Of a stretch of 64,000 nt of DNA, positions 20,968 to 30,929 are shown piece by piece (within the stretch, counting starts at the first letter, position 1; each line of letters opens with the position of its first letter). Where the stretch lies: NCBI GenBank assembly GCA_937625935.1, contig OW569360.1:248001-312000 (forward strand), written 5' to 3'. The stretch comes from Tetramitus jugosus (Eukaryota; Heterolobosea; Eutetramitea; Acrasida; Vahlkampfiidae). The position numbers and the translations under genes are program-made. The notes below the pieces were generated by a model. That model saw only the letters and a list, made by a program, of their open reading frames with translations, made no database searches and was not told where the DNA came from.

Positions 20968-21609
20968 ATGAGCAACACAACAGCACAACAACAACAGATT
21001 CAATTACAATCATTCATCAATCACAATGCACCAAACTTGCAACCCGATATTATCCCAATGGGTCTCAACGATCAAAATTTGACCAAATTATTCACATTGG
21101 AGAAAAACAACAACACAAGCAATGAACAACAGAACAATAGCAACAACGCAAACAATGAAGAAGCGCTATCCTATTTGATACGGAAATATGTTCCATCGAA
21201 CAAAAAGTGCACAGTAACGAATTGTGGTCAGTCAATCAACAGTGAAAATCCTCATTTCGTCACGGTGCATCAAATCGATTTTGTAAAGAATGTTTATTCG
21301 ATTCAAAAGGCGCACTACATGTGTGAAATGTGTTATCAATGCAATGATTTGAATGGATTTTTGAATCAAATGACAAATGAGGGAGAATCGGAGAAACAGT
21401 CGGGAACAGTAGGAAGAGGAGAATTAGTGAACCATTTTGCGCGGGTGAATGGTCTCAAGACTGTTCATGCAGTTCAAGAGGTTTACAATGTAGCTTACGC
21501 GCTGAGAACGACTGCTTCCTATTTGCCATTGACTCTTTCACTGCCAAAGGCCAACACTGCTAGTGAGCTATTGGAACAATTGATTGTTGTGAAAACACCA
21601 AACAAGTAA
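20968..21609 (+). CDS. Small Cys-rich protein of unknown function
   Basis: About 213 aa from ATG 20968 (AAAAATGAG context); in-frame ATGs exist upstream at 20830 and 20890, and the frame opens with TTG at 20782, too close to the divergent cytochrome-b5 reductase ATG. After an Asn/Gln-rich stretch it has KKCTVTNCGQ and, about 35 residues on, YMCEMCYQCND, so four or five cysteines that could bind zinc, with two histidines between. The rest (about 130-213) is helical and aliphatic. I do not recognise a family. AATAAAATC follows the stop at about 21635. Confidence 0.6.
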   Translation: MSNTTAQQQQIQLQSFINHNAPNLQPDIIPMGLNDQNLTKLFTLEKNNNTSNEQQNNSNNANNEEALSYLIRKYVPSNKKCTVTNCGQSINSENPHFVTVHQIDFVKNVYSIQKAHYMCEMCYQCNDLNGFLNQMTNEGESEKQSGTVGRGELVNHFARVNGLKTVHAVQEVYNVAYALRTTASYLPLTLSLPKANTASELLEQLIVVKTPNK

Positions 21610-21675
21610 TACATTTCTGACTCGATACAACCCAATAAAATCACAAATACAATACAATAGTTTGAGAGCATTTAT

Positions 21676-24600
21676 TTACAGGTTTTCTTTGATTTCAAAA
21701 GTGAGAGAGGTAGGTTCTTCTGGTCGCTTCTCCCAGCTGTTGACCAAGTTTTCGAAGGCATTAATCTCTTCTTCCAGAATCTTGTTGGAGGAAAGATCAG
21801 ATACAATGCCAATCCGTATGGTAGCATGAACATTTCCGTCTTGATCACACGACTCTTCAATGTTAGGGAACACATGAGTGAGTACCTTTCTCCGATCAAA
21901 GGTTACAATCAAGTGAATGAGTCGAGAGCGAATCCAACCAAACCATTTGCTAAAAGTGAGATGGTCTTGAGAGGAGACATCGAAGCAGATGTACTTCTTG
22001 TAGGCCAAATGGAACTCTGGTTCCGAACTCTCAACTACCTTGTTCAACAGAGATGATATCATGTTACTGTCATCGCAACTCTCGAGAATTTCATTGGCTC
22101 TCTTCAACTCTGCTATAATAATCTTTTGTGTGCTGAGAGAAACATTTCTGGTTGAGTTGCCATATGGATATGCAGGTAGCATGATTGGAAGATATGGTTT
22201 TTGTTTCGATTGATCCTTCGAGCTATGGTTTGTGATAGACACTGGTTGTGGCCATTTCCACTTTGCAAATGTGGAGAAGAAGAGCTTGATGAGATCGAAC
22301 AGAGAGCTTGTCTCCTTGGTAGAGCTCTTGAACTCTCTGCATACATAGGCACAAAGAATGGCGTAACTGATGCCTCCAAGGTAGCCATATGCGTTGGAGT
22401 AGATTCCTCTCTGTTTAGCCCAGAACTTGACAAAGGAGATCAAAGCCTGGAATAGTTTTCTGTCAGGAACGTAGCGCAACATGCATCCGCACTCTTTGAG
22501 ACCACTAATAATTTTGACCTGGGCTCTGCTTAGTTTTCCAACAGCCTCATCGCTATCTTCAAGCGTGACAGGGATATGAATATACAAAAGGTCAATCTCA
22601 ATACCATCTACAAACTTAATATTCAGCATTGGTACCATTGCATCCAAAATGGTTCGACAAGAAGCAATTCTCTCAGCGTCATCGCACATGATGTACTTCA
22701 TGGATTCCAAGAATTCTTCTCCTGAGTGAGTGGGGTTCTGGCTCGTGCAAATACATACTGCATCAATATCATTTGATTTAATGCCAAGGCGATATGAACC
22801 AAATGTTTTGAGCAGATATTCTCTTTGACTTAGGGTAGATGATGAATCAGAAGTACTAAAGTGAGTAAGGATTGTTGATTCCAAATAATCTAGTGCTTGT
22901 CTCTTTTGTTGAATGGAATCCCTACTTTCAACAAGATTATGTTGCACATAGAAATCATTCAATTCAGTTGAGACATCTTCAATCTTAAGAGTAGGGTTCA
23001 TTCCCAATGGAGCGCTATACTCCACATTGAATGTTGTGTCATCTCGATCAATTACGAATATCTGATCAACTAAAAACTCTACAGGCTCCCAGCTACTCTG
23101 CAACTCAGCTACCTTGCTCTGTACATCTTCTACAGAGAATGTTGCAACTTCAAGTCTTGGAACATAATTAGAGTCAATCATAGACATATTGTGGCATGTT
23201 GGAAACAGTTTCTGGAGTGATTCTTGGAGTTTCACAAGTTCAAAGTTGTTGGTACTTGGTCTCAAATAAACTACACCATTCTCGTCATATTCAAAGCTAT
23301 TTAGCTTGATGATAAATGGTTCGATGCTGGTTACTTTGTTTTCAATTAAGGGCTTCACAAGATCCAGATCGTTCTTCTCAAAGAATGGATAGATGAGATT
23401 GATATGAGGTGGCCATCTCTTAGCAGAGGGATCAAAAGTATTTCTGATCTTTTGAATACGCTTCCATGATGCTCTTGGAGGAACAACTACAAGAGACGAG
23501 CTGTGAACCCTTGTCAACTTATCAATTACACTATCACTTTGAGAGTTGGTGACAATAAAATCACATTGCAAGGCATAATGATCACTTGGATGTAAATTCA
23601 CTTGCTTTTGAGTCATTTCATCAATAAAGCTAATAGTGTCCAATCCCTGAAGTTCGGTATGTTGGGGAACGAGTTTCTGAGAAGCAAACACAACCTTATC
23701 TAGACGGCGTGAGATGTTCTTTTTGGTGGTGATTGCTGCACAAATGTTGGTAGAAGGATCAAATGTGTATCCAGGTCGCTTGTGAATCTTGTGAGTGGAG
23801 AGCCAAGCATCCTTTCCCCAGTTGTACAAAATTTCATCTTCGGCTTCTCCATCAGAGAAGTTAAAATCTCCCATAATGATTGCATGATCTGCTTCCAATA
23901 ATTTGACTTCTTGAAACAGTTGAACGAGTTGTTTTGCTCGCTTTGAAGTCGAATGATTAACATGATCACTGGACAAGTGAACAATAGGAATGATAAGCTT
24001 TTCCTTGACGAATGAATCATCTGGTAGTATAATAAACACTGGCAATAGTGCAAACTTCATGGATGAGAATCGATGCAAGTACAATGCGTTTGGTTCAAAC
24101 TTTGAAAGCATCACTTGCCCATAGGAGTCTTGAACTGTATCATCACCTGACACATCAGAGATGAAATAATTTCTTCGGACCCAATCTTCTCTACACAGTT
24201 CCTCGAGGAACGATCTTCTCACTTCTTGCAGAGCGATGATATCAGCATCCGAATCTTGAATAATATTCAGAATGTGTGGAACACGTTTTGGAGTATAAAT
24301 CTTATCTGCGTCATGCATATCGAACAACACATTGTATGTCAGAACTCTGAGAGTACTCATCTTGACTGATCTCGTGTGACTTGTTGTTCGTATGACCTCC
24401 CATTCCTCACTCTCGGGATTATATGAATAGTATGGTATTTGTTGTTTAAATGGATAATGTGTTCGTTGAGAAGATCTGCTACTACCACCATTTCTTGTCG
24501 AAGGTGATGCAGAAGGAGTAGATGATGAAGATGCAATGTTCCTATTGGCCAAATGGCTCACATCACCTCCAGTCAACATATCAATCTTCTTCTCTCTGTC

Positions 24601-24933
24601 CCAGATGATTGTTCCATTCAATTTATAATAACGAATTCGATGCAGTGGCACACCTTCGTGCTCATCAACTCCTTTCCACTTGCTAAACGGCACTTCGATC
24701 ACTCCGATGAAACGATCTAGATAGCCAATGAGAACTTGATCCTTTGGAATGGAGATGTCCCATTTGATTCGATTGAAAATGGAGTCCGTTGGTCGTATTT
24801 TCTTCTTTTGAGATTCTTGGTCGTCGTCCACTGTTGTGTTGCTGTTCTTTTTAGCTGGCTTTTGTTGTTTAGACGCAGCCGGTGTGGCTTTGTCCTTCTT
24901 GTTGCTATTGTCGTTGTTGTTTGTGGCTGTCAT
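21676..24933 (-). CDS. Four-domain RNA-end protein: MJ1316/DUF504 + EEP nuclease + 2H phosphoesterase-like + poly(A)-polymerase-like
   Basis: Single exon, 1085 aa from ATG 24933 (the longer frame starts with GTG). Domains in order: (1) residues about 45-110, an MJ1316/DUF504 domain (NRIKWD, IGYLDRFIGVIEVPFS, HRIRYYKLNGTIIWDR), proposed to recognise RNA cyclic-phosphate ends. (2) About 190-460, an EEP phosphodiesterase with all signature blocks: LTYNVLFD, ALQEV, HLSSDHV, MGDFNFSD, RRLDKV and SDHYAL. (3) About 480-645, a 2H (LigT-like) region with WPPHINLIYPF, whose second motif reads PRLEVATF, without its histidine. (4) About 690-1060, a nucleotidyltransferase of poly(A)-polymerase type: FGSYRLGIKSNDIDAV, third Asp in EIDLLYIHIP, and GYLGGISYAIL. 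This looks like one chain for sensing, trimming and tailing RNA ends. Its substrate is unknown. Confidence 0.9.
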   Translation of the reverse strand: MTATNNNDNSNKKDKATPAASKQQKPAKKNSNTTVDDDQESQKKKIRPTDSIFNRIKWDISIPKDQVLIGYLDRFIGVIEVPFSKWKGVDEHEGVPLHRIRYYKLNGTIIWDREKKIDMLTGGDVSHLANRNIASSSSTPSASPSTRNGGSSRSSQRTHYPFKQQIPYYSYNPESEEWEVIRTTSHTRSVKMSTLRVLTYNVLFDMHDADKIYTPKRVPHILNIIQDSDADIIALQEVRRSFLEELCREDWVRRNYFISDVSGDDTVQDSYGQVMLSKFEPNALYLHRFSSMKFALLPVFIILPDDSFVKEKLIIPIVHLSSDHVNHSTSKRAKQLVQLFQEVKLLEADHAIIMGDFNFSDGEAEDEILYNWGKDAWLSTHKIHKRPGYTFDPSTNICAAITTKKNISRRLDKVVFASQKLVPQHTELQGLDTISFIDEMTQKQVNLHPSDHYALQCDFIVTNSQSDSVIDKLTRVHSSSLVVVPPRASWKRIQKIRNTFDPSAKRWPPHINLIYPFFEKNDLDLVKPLIENKVTSIEPFIIKLNSFEYDENGVVYLRPSTNNFELVKLQESLQKLFPTCHNMSMIDSNYVPRLEVATFSVEDVQSKVAELQSSWEPVEFLVDQIFVIDRDDTTFNVEYSAPLGMNPTLKIEDVSTELNDFYVQHNLVESRDSIQQKRQALDYLESTILTHFSTSDSSSTLSQREYLLKTFGSYRLGIKSNDIDAVCICTSQNPTHSGEEFLESMKYIMCDDAERIASCRTILDAMVPMLNIKFVDGIEIDLLYIHIPVTLEDSDEAVGKLSRAQVKIISGLKECGCMLRYVPDRKLFQALISFVKFWAKQRGIYSNAYGYLGGISYAILCAYVCREFKSSTKETSSLFDLIKLFFSTFAKWKWPQPVSITNHSSKDQSKQKPYLPIMLPAYPYGNSTRNVSLSTQKIIIAELKRANEILESCDDSNMISSLLNKVVESSEPEFHLAYKKYICFDVSSQDHLTFSKWFGWIRSRLIHLIVTFDRRKVLTHVFPNIEESCDQDGNVHATIRIGIVSDLSSNKILEEEINAFENLVNSWEKRPEEPTSLTFEIKENL

Positions 24934-25144
24934 TTGTCGGTGCACACAAGGGATAGCTTAAAAATAGGAAGGTTCTTTTGGTTGTTGTTGTTTGTCGTTT
25001 GCTTGGTATATTGAGAAGTTGAGTGTGAACAAATTCTTGTTTTAAGGGTTTGTCGTTCAATCTCAGGCATGAGGAACTTGCCTTGACAGAACAAATATTT
25101 CCCCGAAATTGAAGTCATTGTAAGTTGAACTGTATGGGATCTGT

Positions 25145-26197
25145 TTAATTGTCGTGCCAGTCAGCAACACCAGAATAGTGCAACACATTTTGGTAGCCAA
25201 CCTTTTGCAAGGCTTCTCCAGCCTTCTGTGCTCTCATTCCCAGCTTGCAGTAAACCAGAATGCGCTTGGTCTTCTCAGGCTTCTCAAAACCATACTTGCT
25301 CTTGAATTCACTACCAGAAAGTTTAAAGGCGCCATCAACTTCATCAATAGGCACATTGACTGCAGTTGGAAGTGGTTCAATCTCTTTCAATTCATCTCTC
25401 GATCTCACATCCAACACCACAATGTCGGAATTGGTGCTGAGCAACTCCTTGACTTGAATCTTGTTCAGCTTCGTGATACTCTTTAGTTTTTCTTGTCCAA
25501 TCTGCTCTAGTCCCTCTGTGATCATCACTCTCAATCCATCACACTGATGAGTCAATGTGTCTGCATGATCTGGAGGCATCACGTGCTCATACTTTTGAAC
25601 CAAATCAACAACGACATCAAGGTCCTCCTGTGCCAACGCAAAGTCACCCTTCATGACACGAAGTTTGCTTCTAGCGAGATAGGCAGATGACACAAGATCA
25701 ATACTCCTCTGCACATCCTCCTCTTGCTTCTTGTCAACAATGTCAGTCACATCCAAAATGGCCTTATTGAAATCACCAATGCGCTTGTAGGCTTCAGATC
25801 TGGACAACAACACGAATGCAAACACTTCAAAAGTGTTGTACTCTGCATTGTTCTCAACGAGAAACAAGAGCTCAGTGTACTTTTTAATGGACTCTTCCAA
25901 TTCATTCTTTTGGAAGAGATCTTGTGCTTCGACAAAGAGCTTTTGAGCATCGGTGGTTTCTTGTTTTTGAAGAGTTGGTTGATGACGGTGGAATTGTCTT
26001 GTTTGTTGTTGTTGTTGTTGTAGCAGTAAATGTTGTTGTTGTTGTCTTGGAGTAGAAAGTGTGAAAAAAAGCTGTTGTTTGATTGAAGTTGTTGTGCTTG
26101 TGGAGATTGAGTAGGATCTAATGGCGAGTGATGGTGAACACTTTTGATGATGGTTGGATGCGTGTTGTCTGCATCTCAAAGCAATTGACTTGATCAT
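25145..26197 (-). CDS. Mitochondrial TPR-rhodanese protein
   Basis: Single exon, 350 aa. The N-terminal 75 residues are rich in Arg, Ser, Thr and Gln with almost no acidic residues, fitting a mitochondrial presequence, and include Gln tracts from CAA/CAG repeats. Residues about 80-230 form helical TPR-like pairs (LFVEAQDLFQKNELEESIKK, then SRSEAYKRIGDFNKAILDV). The rhodanese domain occupies about 240-350, with VVLDVRSRDELKEIE and the active loop VYCKLGMRAQ, whose Cys is intact. Rhodanese folds transfer sulfur or phosphate; the physiological acceptor is unknown. TPR plus rhodanese in one chain suggests recruitment of a partner. Same strand as the next TPR-like gene, 114 nt apart. Confidence 0.85.
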   Translation of the reverse strand: MIKSIALRCRQHASNHHQKCSPSLAIRSYSISTSTTTSIKQQLFFTLSTPRQQQQHLLLQQQQQQTRQFHRHQPTLQKQETTDAQKLFVEAQDLFQKNELEESIKKYTELLFLVENNAEYNTFEVFAFVLLSRSEAYKRIGDFNKAILDVTDIVDKKQEEDVQRSIDLVSSAYLARSKLRVMKGDFALAQEDLDVVVDLVQKYEHVMPPDHADTLTHQCDGLRVMITEGLEQIGQEKLKSITKLNKIQVKELLSTNSDIVVLDVRSRDELKEIEPLPTAVNVPIDEVDGAFKLSGSEFKSKYGFEKPEKTKRILVYCKLGMRAQKAGEALQKVGYQNVLHYSGVADWHDN

Positions 26198-26311
26198 GGT
26201 TTCTTCTGACTTGTGTGAATTGTCAACTTTTGTTTGTTTATTTCCGTTTTATCCGACAAACGACGAACTGGAGTCTGAATACCTTGGACTGTTTATTGGC
26301 AGTATCTATAC

Positions 26312-27496
26312 TTACTTTGGCCTTTTGTTGAGATTTGCAGTCTGTTGTGTTGTATGTGTGGTTCGGTATGCTCCTTTGTGAGACGCTCTTTTGGCGTGAT
26401 GTTGTTTCTTGGTTTCAGATACAATGAAGTGAAGTTCTTCAATCTGACCTGTCATGTCCTTTGAAACAGTGTACTCTGTTGAAAGTAATTCTAGAGTATC
26501 AAGAGCTTCATCATATCGCCCTATCGACATTTGTAACTCTGCAATCTTGAACTGAATGAGGGGAGCCAATTTAGTCAAATGATCAGCGTCTAGTGACTTT
26601 TGAACTTGCCAGAGGTAGGTAACTGCACCATTGACCATACCAAGCTTTTCCATAATCTCCACTTTTGTAACAATGAGTTCATAGTCTACAGTTTGTAGAT
26701 TGGTGTTACTGTTCAGATAGTTTTCGAGAGAGATGAGTGCCTTCCTGTACAGTTTCTTTCCCATGGCGTGTCTGCACTTGAGAAGGGCCAAATCGTTTTG
26801 AGATTCCTTGTTGACACGACCAAATAGATCGAATTGGATATCAATACTTCGCTTCAGGTCATCTATAGCTTCACCATACTTTCCTAATCGTGCCAGGATG
26901 AAACTTCTTTGATCAAAGTGCCTATGATTGATTAGCTTATGTCTTTGTGCTAAATGAATGACTGAATCTTGCCACTCGAGTGCAGATGAATAATTAGACT
27001 GTGACAAGTAGTATTCTGTGATCATTTCAAATCCTAGTAACAACATGGTTGGTTCTAATGTTTCCATGAGCTTGTCTCCACTTAAGCTCAATGCTCTGAG
27101 TAGGAAAGGAGTCCCTTCTGATTCTTGGCCTTTTCCTTTCGATATCATGCCTTTCATGAAGTATAATCGAGCTAAATCCTCTGTTTCATTATTCTTCCGG
27201 CATGTTTCAATGAGAAGATCAACTGTTTGGTCAGCTTTATCATAATATTCATTGAATAGTTCATGCTCGAGGCGATTGGACAGGGAAGAAGAATCTATAT
27301 TCCTGTCCAACAATTCTCCTCGTACTTCCTCCAAATTGGCAGCCAAACGTCCACTATTGTCTGCCAGAGAGTGGTGACCAAAAGAATTTGATGAAGTTTC
27401 TCTGGGAGGATTTGTTTTCACAGAAATCATTCTGCATGTTTGAGGCGATAGAGTTCGATGTCTGAACAACATTCTAGTGGCATGCCTGATATTCAT
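26312..27496 (-). CDS. TPR-like helical-repeat protein, probably mitochondrial
   Basis: Single exon, 394 aa. The first 30 residues (MNIRHATRMLFRHRTLSPQ...) are basic and amphipathic, like a mitochondrial targeting sequence. The remainder is a chain of helix pairs of about 34-40 residues, for example LYFMKGMISKGKGQESEGT, SFILARLGKYGEAIDDLKRS and QFKIAELQMSIGRYDEAL, in which the small-residue TPR pattern can be seen. No catalytic domain is evident. I cannot name the family; it may be a lineage-specific scaffold. The C-terminus is a short basic tail. Confidence 0.8.
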   Translation of the reverse strand: MNIRHATRMLFRHRTLSPQTCRMISVKTNPPRETSSNSFGHHSLADNSGRLAANLEEVRGELLDRNIDSSSLSNRLEHELFNEYYDKADQTVDLLIETCRKNNETEDLARLYFMKGMISKGKGQESEGTPFLLRALSLSGDKLMETLEPTMLLLGFEMITEYYLSQSNYSSALEWQDSVIHLAQRHKLINHRHFDQRSFILARLGKYGEAIDDLKRSIDIQFDLFGRVNKESQNDLALLKCRHAMGKKLYRKALISLENYLNSNTNLQTVDYELIVTKVEIMEKLGMVNGAVTYLWQVQKSLDADHLTKLAPLIQFKIAELQMSIGRYDEALDTLELLSTEYTVSKDMTGQIEELHFIVSETKKQHHAKRASHKGAYRTTHTTQQTANLNKRPK

Positions 27497-27712
27497 ATTC
27501 TCGTAATGGTCTTCTTCTTGTTTGGTTTCTAAATTGACTTGGTTTATTCAATCACTTTGAACTGATACACCGTAGCCAGACTACATCACAAAAATAGAAC
27601 GCGAATCTGTTTACAGATGACACAGAGACCAAATTCGTGCACGATTCATGCCAACCACAGAGCGAGGACATCCTTTTGGAAACAGTTTTGTTTGCAAGAT
27701 ATCTTTATTCAC

Positions 27713-28822
27713 CTAATCATTTGCGTCATTGGATGCATTTTGGGAGCTTGCTTCATGCACTTGCTCTTCCTTTGGCATCTTTGAGAACAATATTTTCACT
27801 CGAGCTCTATGTGCTAGACATACTGCCGGATATAAAAAACACATGTCTGTTTTCTCCACAACTGGCAATTCACAGATCATTTTCCCATTCAGATAAATGG
27901 CAGCAAACACTTTCCAGTGAGTTCTCTGCCTAAGTGTCATGTACGCAGATCGATACTGTGCAATGACAGCATCATCCACGAGACAATCAGCATCTTTAAC
28001 AGAATACACATGAATACCAACGATATCTCCATTGGTAAAAGGTCTCATACCACAATCAGACAAAATCTCATTGTTGAGATTGATGGTTGGATTGATTTGT
28101 GCGCCATAGTAGCCAATGGAACCTTTTGTTTCACTATTGCCCAAAACAGAGTCATCATACCTTCGAATTTCAAACGAAGATGCTCCTATACACAGCCAAT
28201 GTGATGCATCCTCCACTCGTACTTCAAAGTATGATCTCCACCGGAAATGTCTCTGTTTTGACGTTTGTTCCTCAATGAGGAATGGACCAGTGCAGAGACA
28301 AGTTGGATTCCGAGTCGTCGTGCTCTTGCGCCAGCATGTCAAATGATCTGTGCTGACTTCGACATCGGAGGGAGTAGGCTTTTCGAACCTCCAGCTCTGC
28401 GTGTACAGTATACAGTAAATTTTTTTGGTCATGGGAAAGGAGGATGAGAAAGGAAACTGAGATTTAAAGTGCTTAATGGTCTCCATAGAATCTGCATCGT
28501 CGTCGTCTTCTTCTTCCTTCTCTTTTGCAGCATCATTGTTATTGTGACCATCAATGAGTACATCATTGTCGTCATTGTTGTTGTTGCTGTTGGTTGTCTT
28601 GTCATGGTTCGAGTTGGATTTTTCACGGGATAACAAGTGACGAAACACGTGTGGAATGTACTCCCATTTATTGTCTCGATAGCACAGTTGAGCCCACACG
28701 TTGTGACTGTTGATGACATCGAAAAAGGAGCGATTGGTGAGGGACATGTTGTTAATGTCTTCTGCTACCATGAAAGAGTAGAGAATATATTGGATAATGT
28801 CACTGGGCAATCGATCAATCAT
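27713..28822 (-). CDS. F-box / SPRY-domain protein
   Basis: Single exon, 369 aa. An F-box is at residues 1-50 (RLPSDIIQYILYSFM, then MSLTNRSFFDVI and WAQLCYRD). A disordered Asn/Asp/Glu insert (about 75-115) separates it from a SPRY domain at about 195-355: YFEVRVEDASHWLCIGAS, GSIGYYGAQ, TNGDIVGIHVY, AAIYLNGKMI and LYPAVCL. The arrangement is the one found in FBXO45-type adaptors, where the F-box binds SKP1 in an SCF ubiquitin ligase and SPRY selects the substrate. The substrate cannot be told from sequence. Confidence 0.87.
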   Translation of the reverse strand: MIDRLPSDIIQYILYSFMVAEDINNMSLTNRSFFDVINSHNVWAQLCYRDNKWEYIPHVFRHLLSREKSNSNHDKTTNSNNNNDDNDVLIDGHNNNDAAKEKEEEDDDDADSMETIKHFKSQFPFSSSFPMTKKIYCILYTQSWRFEKPTPSDVEVSTDHLTCWRKSTTTRNPTCLCTGPFLIEEQTSKQRHFRWRSYFEVRVEDASHWLCIGASSFEIRRYDDSVLGNSETKGSIGYYGAQINPTINLNNEILSDCGMRPFTNGDIVGIHVYSVKDADCLVDDAVIAQYRSAYMTLRQRTHWKVFAAIYLNGKMICELPVVEKTDMCFLYPAVCLAHRARVKILFSKMPKEEQVHEASSQNASNDAND

Positions 28823-29178
28823 TATGCTTTCCGGGTGGGTCTGGTGTGTTGTGGTAATGAATAAAACACTCGAGTTGGTTTTTTCTGGTTGTTCTGATCG
28901 GGATTTTTGTTATTTTTCTTTTTGACGAGTTCTCTCTTGGAAACGTATGATGTGATCCAAGCAAATTGACAACTCATCAGACTAGGTCTCCCAGGAATTG
29001 TCCATTCGACGGTTCAGTCCAATTTGATCCATTGAATGCTCATTAACAGAACAAAACGATGAGTCATCTCATCCTTGGGGAGTCCTCTTAGTGATTTGGC
29101 GCCAAATTGTTGTCGGCGCGATCTACAACGAAAAACGAAAATTTAGACTGAAGCAGCAGAAAATCAACGAGTCAAAGC
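28823..29178. other. Divergent intergenic region between F-box/SPRY and SPAG6 genes
   Basis: About 355 bp, no credible coding frame. It contains the 14-nt palindrome described separately (29094-29107), 71 bp before the SPAG6 ATG. Nothing else recognisable. Confidence 0.5.
29094..29107. promoter_or_regulatory. E2F-like palindrome upstream of SPAG6
   Basis: A perfect 14-nt palindrome, ATTTGGCGCCAAAT, 71 bp before the SPAG6 start codon. It shares the TTTGGCGCCAAA core with the site at 2943-2954. E2F-family factors bind this core in animals and plants; use here is inferred. Confidence 0.42.
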
Positions 29179-30775
29179 ATGTCAGTACGAGAGATACAAC
29201 AAGTGTTTATTAACTATCAAAAGGGGAGGATCGAATTTTCCCAAAAGATCGCAGAGCTGACGAAGCATCCTCGAAACATTGAGAGTATGTCGTAATTCTT
29301 CTTATCTATACATCACTTCTCTCCATGTGATACTAACAACAATTGCGATAGCCATGATGCAACATGATACTGGCGTGATGGAGCTTCTTCGACCTTTGCT
29401 GTTGGATCCTGAACCAAGTGTTCAACAGACTGCCGCATTGGCTTTGGGCAGGTTGGCAAACTACAGTGAGGAATTGGCGGAGAGAATTGTGACGAGTGAT
29501 ATTTTGCCTCAACTTGTTCTCTCCCTATCAAATGAGAACAAGTACTATAGAAGATCCGCTGCATTTGTGTTACGATCAGTCGCCAAACATAACCCACGAT
29601 TGGCGCAAGCAGTCGTCGATTCGGGAGCGATAGAGTCCTTAGTGGATTGCTTATCTCAATTTGATTATGGGGTTAAGGAGGCAGCAGCATGGTCCCTAGG
29701 TAATATCGCGAAACATTCAGCAGATTTGGCACAAGCCGTTGTTGAGCATCAATGTGTTCCATTACTATTACTATGTGTGAAAGAACCTGAAATCTCATTG
29801 AAGAAGGTTGCAGCTTCCACCTTGAGCTATATCTGTGGTCACTCGTCAGAACTTGCGCAAGCAGTTGTTGATGCGGAGGGTGTTCCTGATATTGCCCCTC
29901 TGATCGAGAATCCACAAGTCAAGAGGCAGGCATGCACCTGTCTTGCTAACATTGCAAAACACTCCGTGACTCTTGCTGAAATTGTCGTAGATGGCGAGAT
30001 ATTTCCCAAAATATTTTCATTACTGAACGACCCAGATGATCCTATTGTTCGAAAGAATGCTGCCACTTGCATCAGAGAGATTGCTAAGCATACCCCAGAG
30101 CTCTCTGCGCACATTGTTAACTCGGGTGGGTTGCCTGCGATTGTTGACTACGTCAAAAATGCTGAAGGAGATAATAAGCTCCCTGGTGTGATGACATTAG
30201 GTTTCGTAGCTGCGTTTGCTGAAACGATGGCCATGAGTGTTATAGATGCGAGAGCTATCCCTCCTTTGTGCAAGGCTCTCTCCGGTGAAACTTCTGATCA
30301 TGTGAAGGCTGCTTCAGCTTGGGTGTTGGGCCAGATAGGAAGACACAGTTCTGATCATGCACAAAGAGTAGCTGAAGCAAATACTTTCAAAATGCTGTTA
30401 GATGTTTACTTCAATCCAAACTCGTCCGAAGATTTGAAAACGAAATCAAAGCGGTCTCTCAAAGCAGTCATTCAAAAGTGCTTGTACTTGGAAGCTCTCA
30501 ATCCTTTATTGCAAGAAAATGCACCCGAGAATATCTTGAAGCACGTGGTCAAGCAATATGCCAAAGTACTTCCAAATGACATTGACGCCAAGAAGAAGTT
30601 CGTGACAAGCAAAGGTTTGGCCAAGCTCCAAAAGATTAGAACTGAGGACGAAGATCTCCTAGAGACTATCAAGCTCATCAACTCGTGCTATCCAGAGGAA
30701 GTTGTCCGCTACTACTCACCAGGTTATGACCAAGAACTGCTTGAGAAGATTGAGGGAGAATCCATGCACCCATAA
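29179..30775 (+). CDS. SPAG6: SPAG6/PF16 axonemal central-pair armadillo protein
   Basis: Two exons, 29179-29284 and 29352-30775, with a 67-nt GTATGT...TAG intron; 509 aa. Exon 1 encodes MSVREIQQVFINYQKGRIEF, collinear with the start of animal SPAG6, and splices into TMMQHDTGVMELLRPLLLDP. Armadillo repeats follow to about residue 420, with recurring motifs such as AALALGRLANYSEELAE, EAAAWSLGNIAKHSADLAQ and ASAWVLGQIGRHS. The C-terminal block SCYPEEVVRYYSPGY is the family signature. SPAG6 stabilises the C1 central-pair microtubule and is needed for motile flagella. Its presence shows that the organism builds, or recently built, a motile axoneme. Length equals the family's. Confidence 0.96.
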
Positions 30776-30929
30776 TCCCGACATCTTTTTTCCGACTCTG
30801 TCAACGTCAAGCCCACGAGTTCTTTGCTTCCACAAAATCAACAACATTTGTACCATTAACGGAGAGAGAAGGATCCTGAGCGCAGCACTCAATCATCAAT
30901 AAAACTACGAGCATATTTGTGAAAGAGCC

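Noticed and set aside
15736-24933. A functional cluster of PNKP and the RNA-end protein
   Set aside because: They are several unrelated genes apart and on opposite strands. Eukaryotic gene order of this kind gives no reason to infer co-function.
29279-29351. ATG-less frame extension upstream of the SPAG6 repeats
   Set aside because: It is intron sequence. The true start is in the small exon at 29179, which matches the family's N-terminus.
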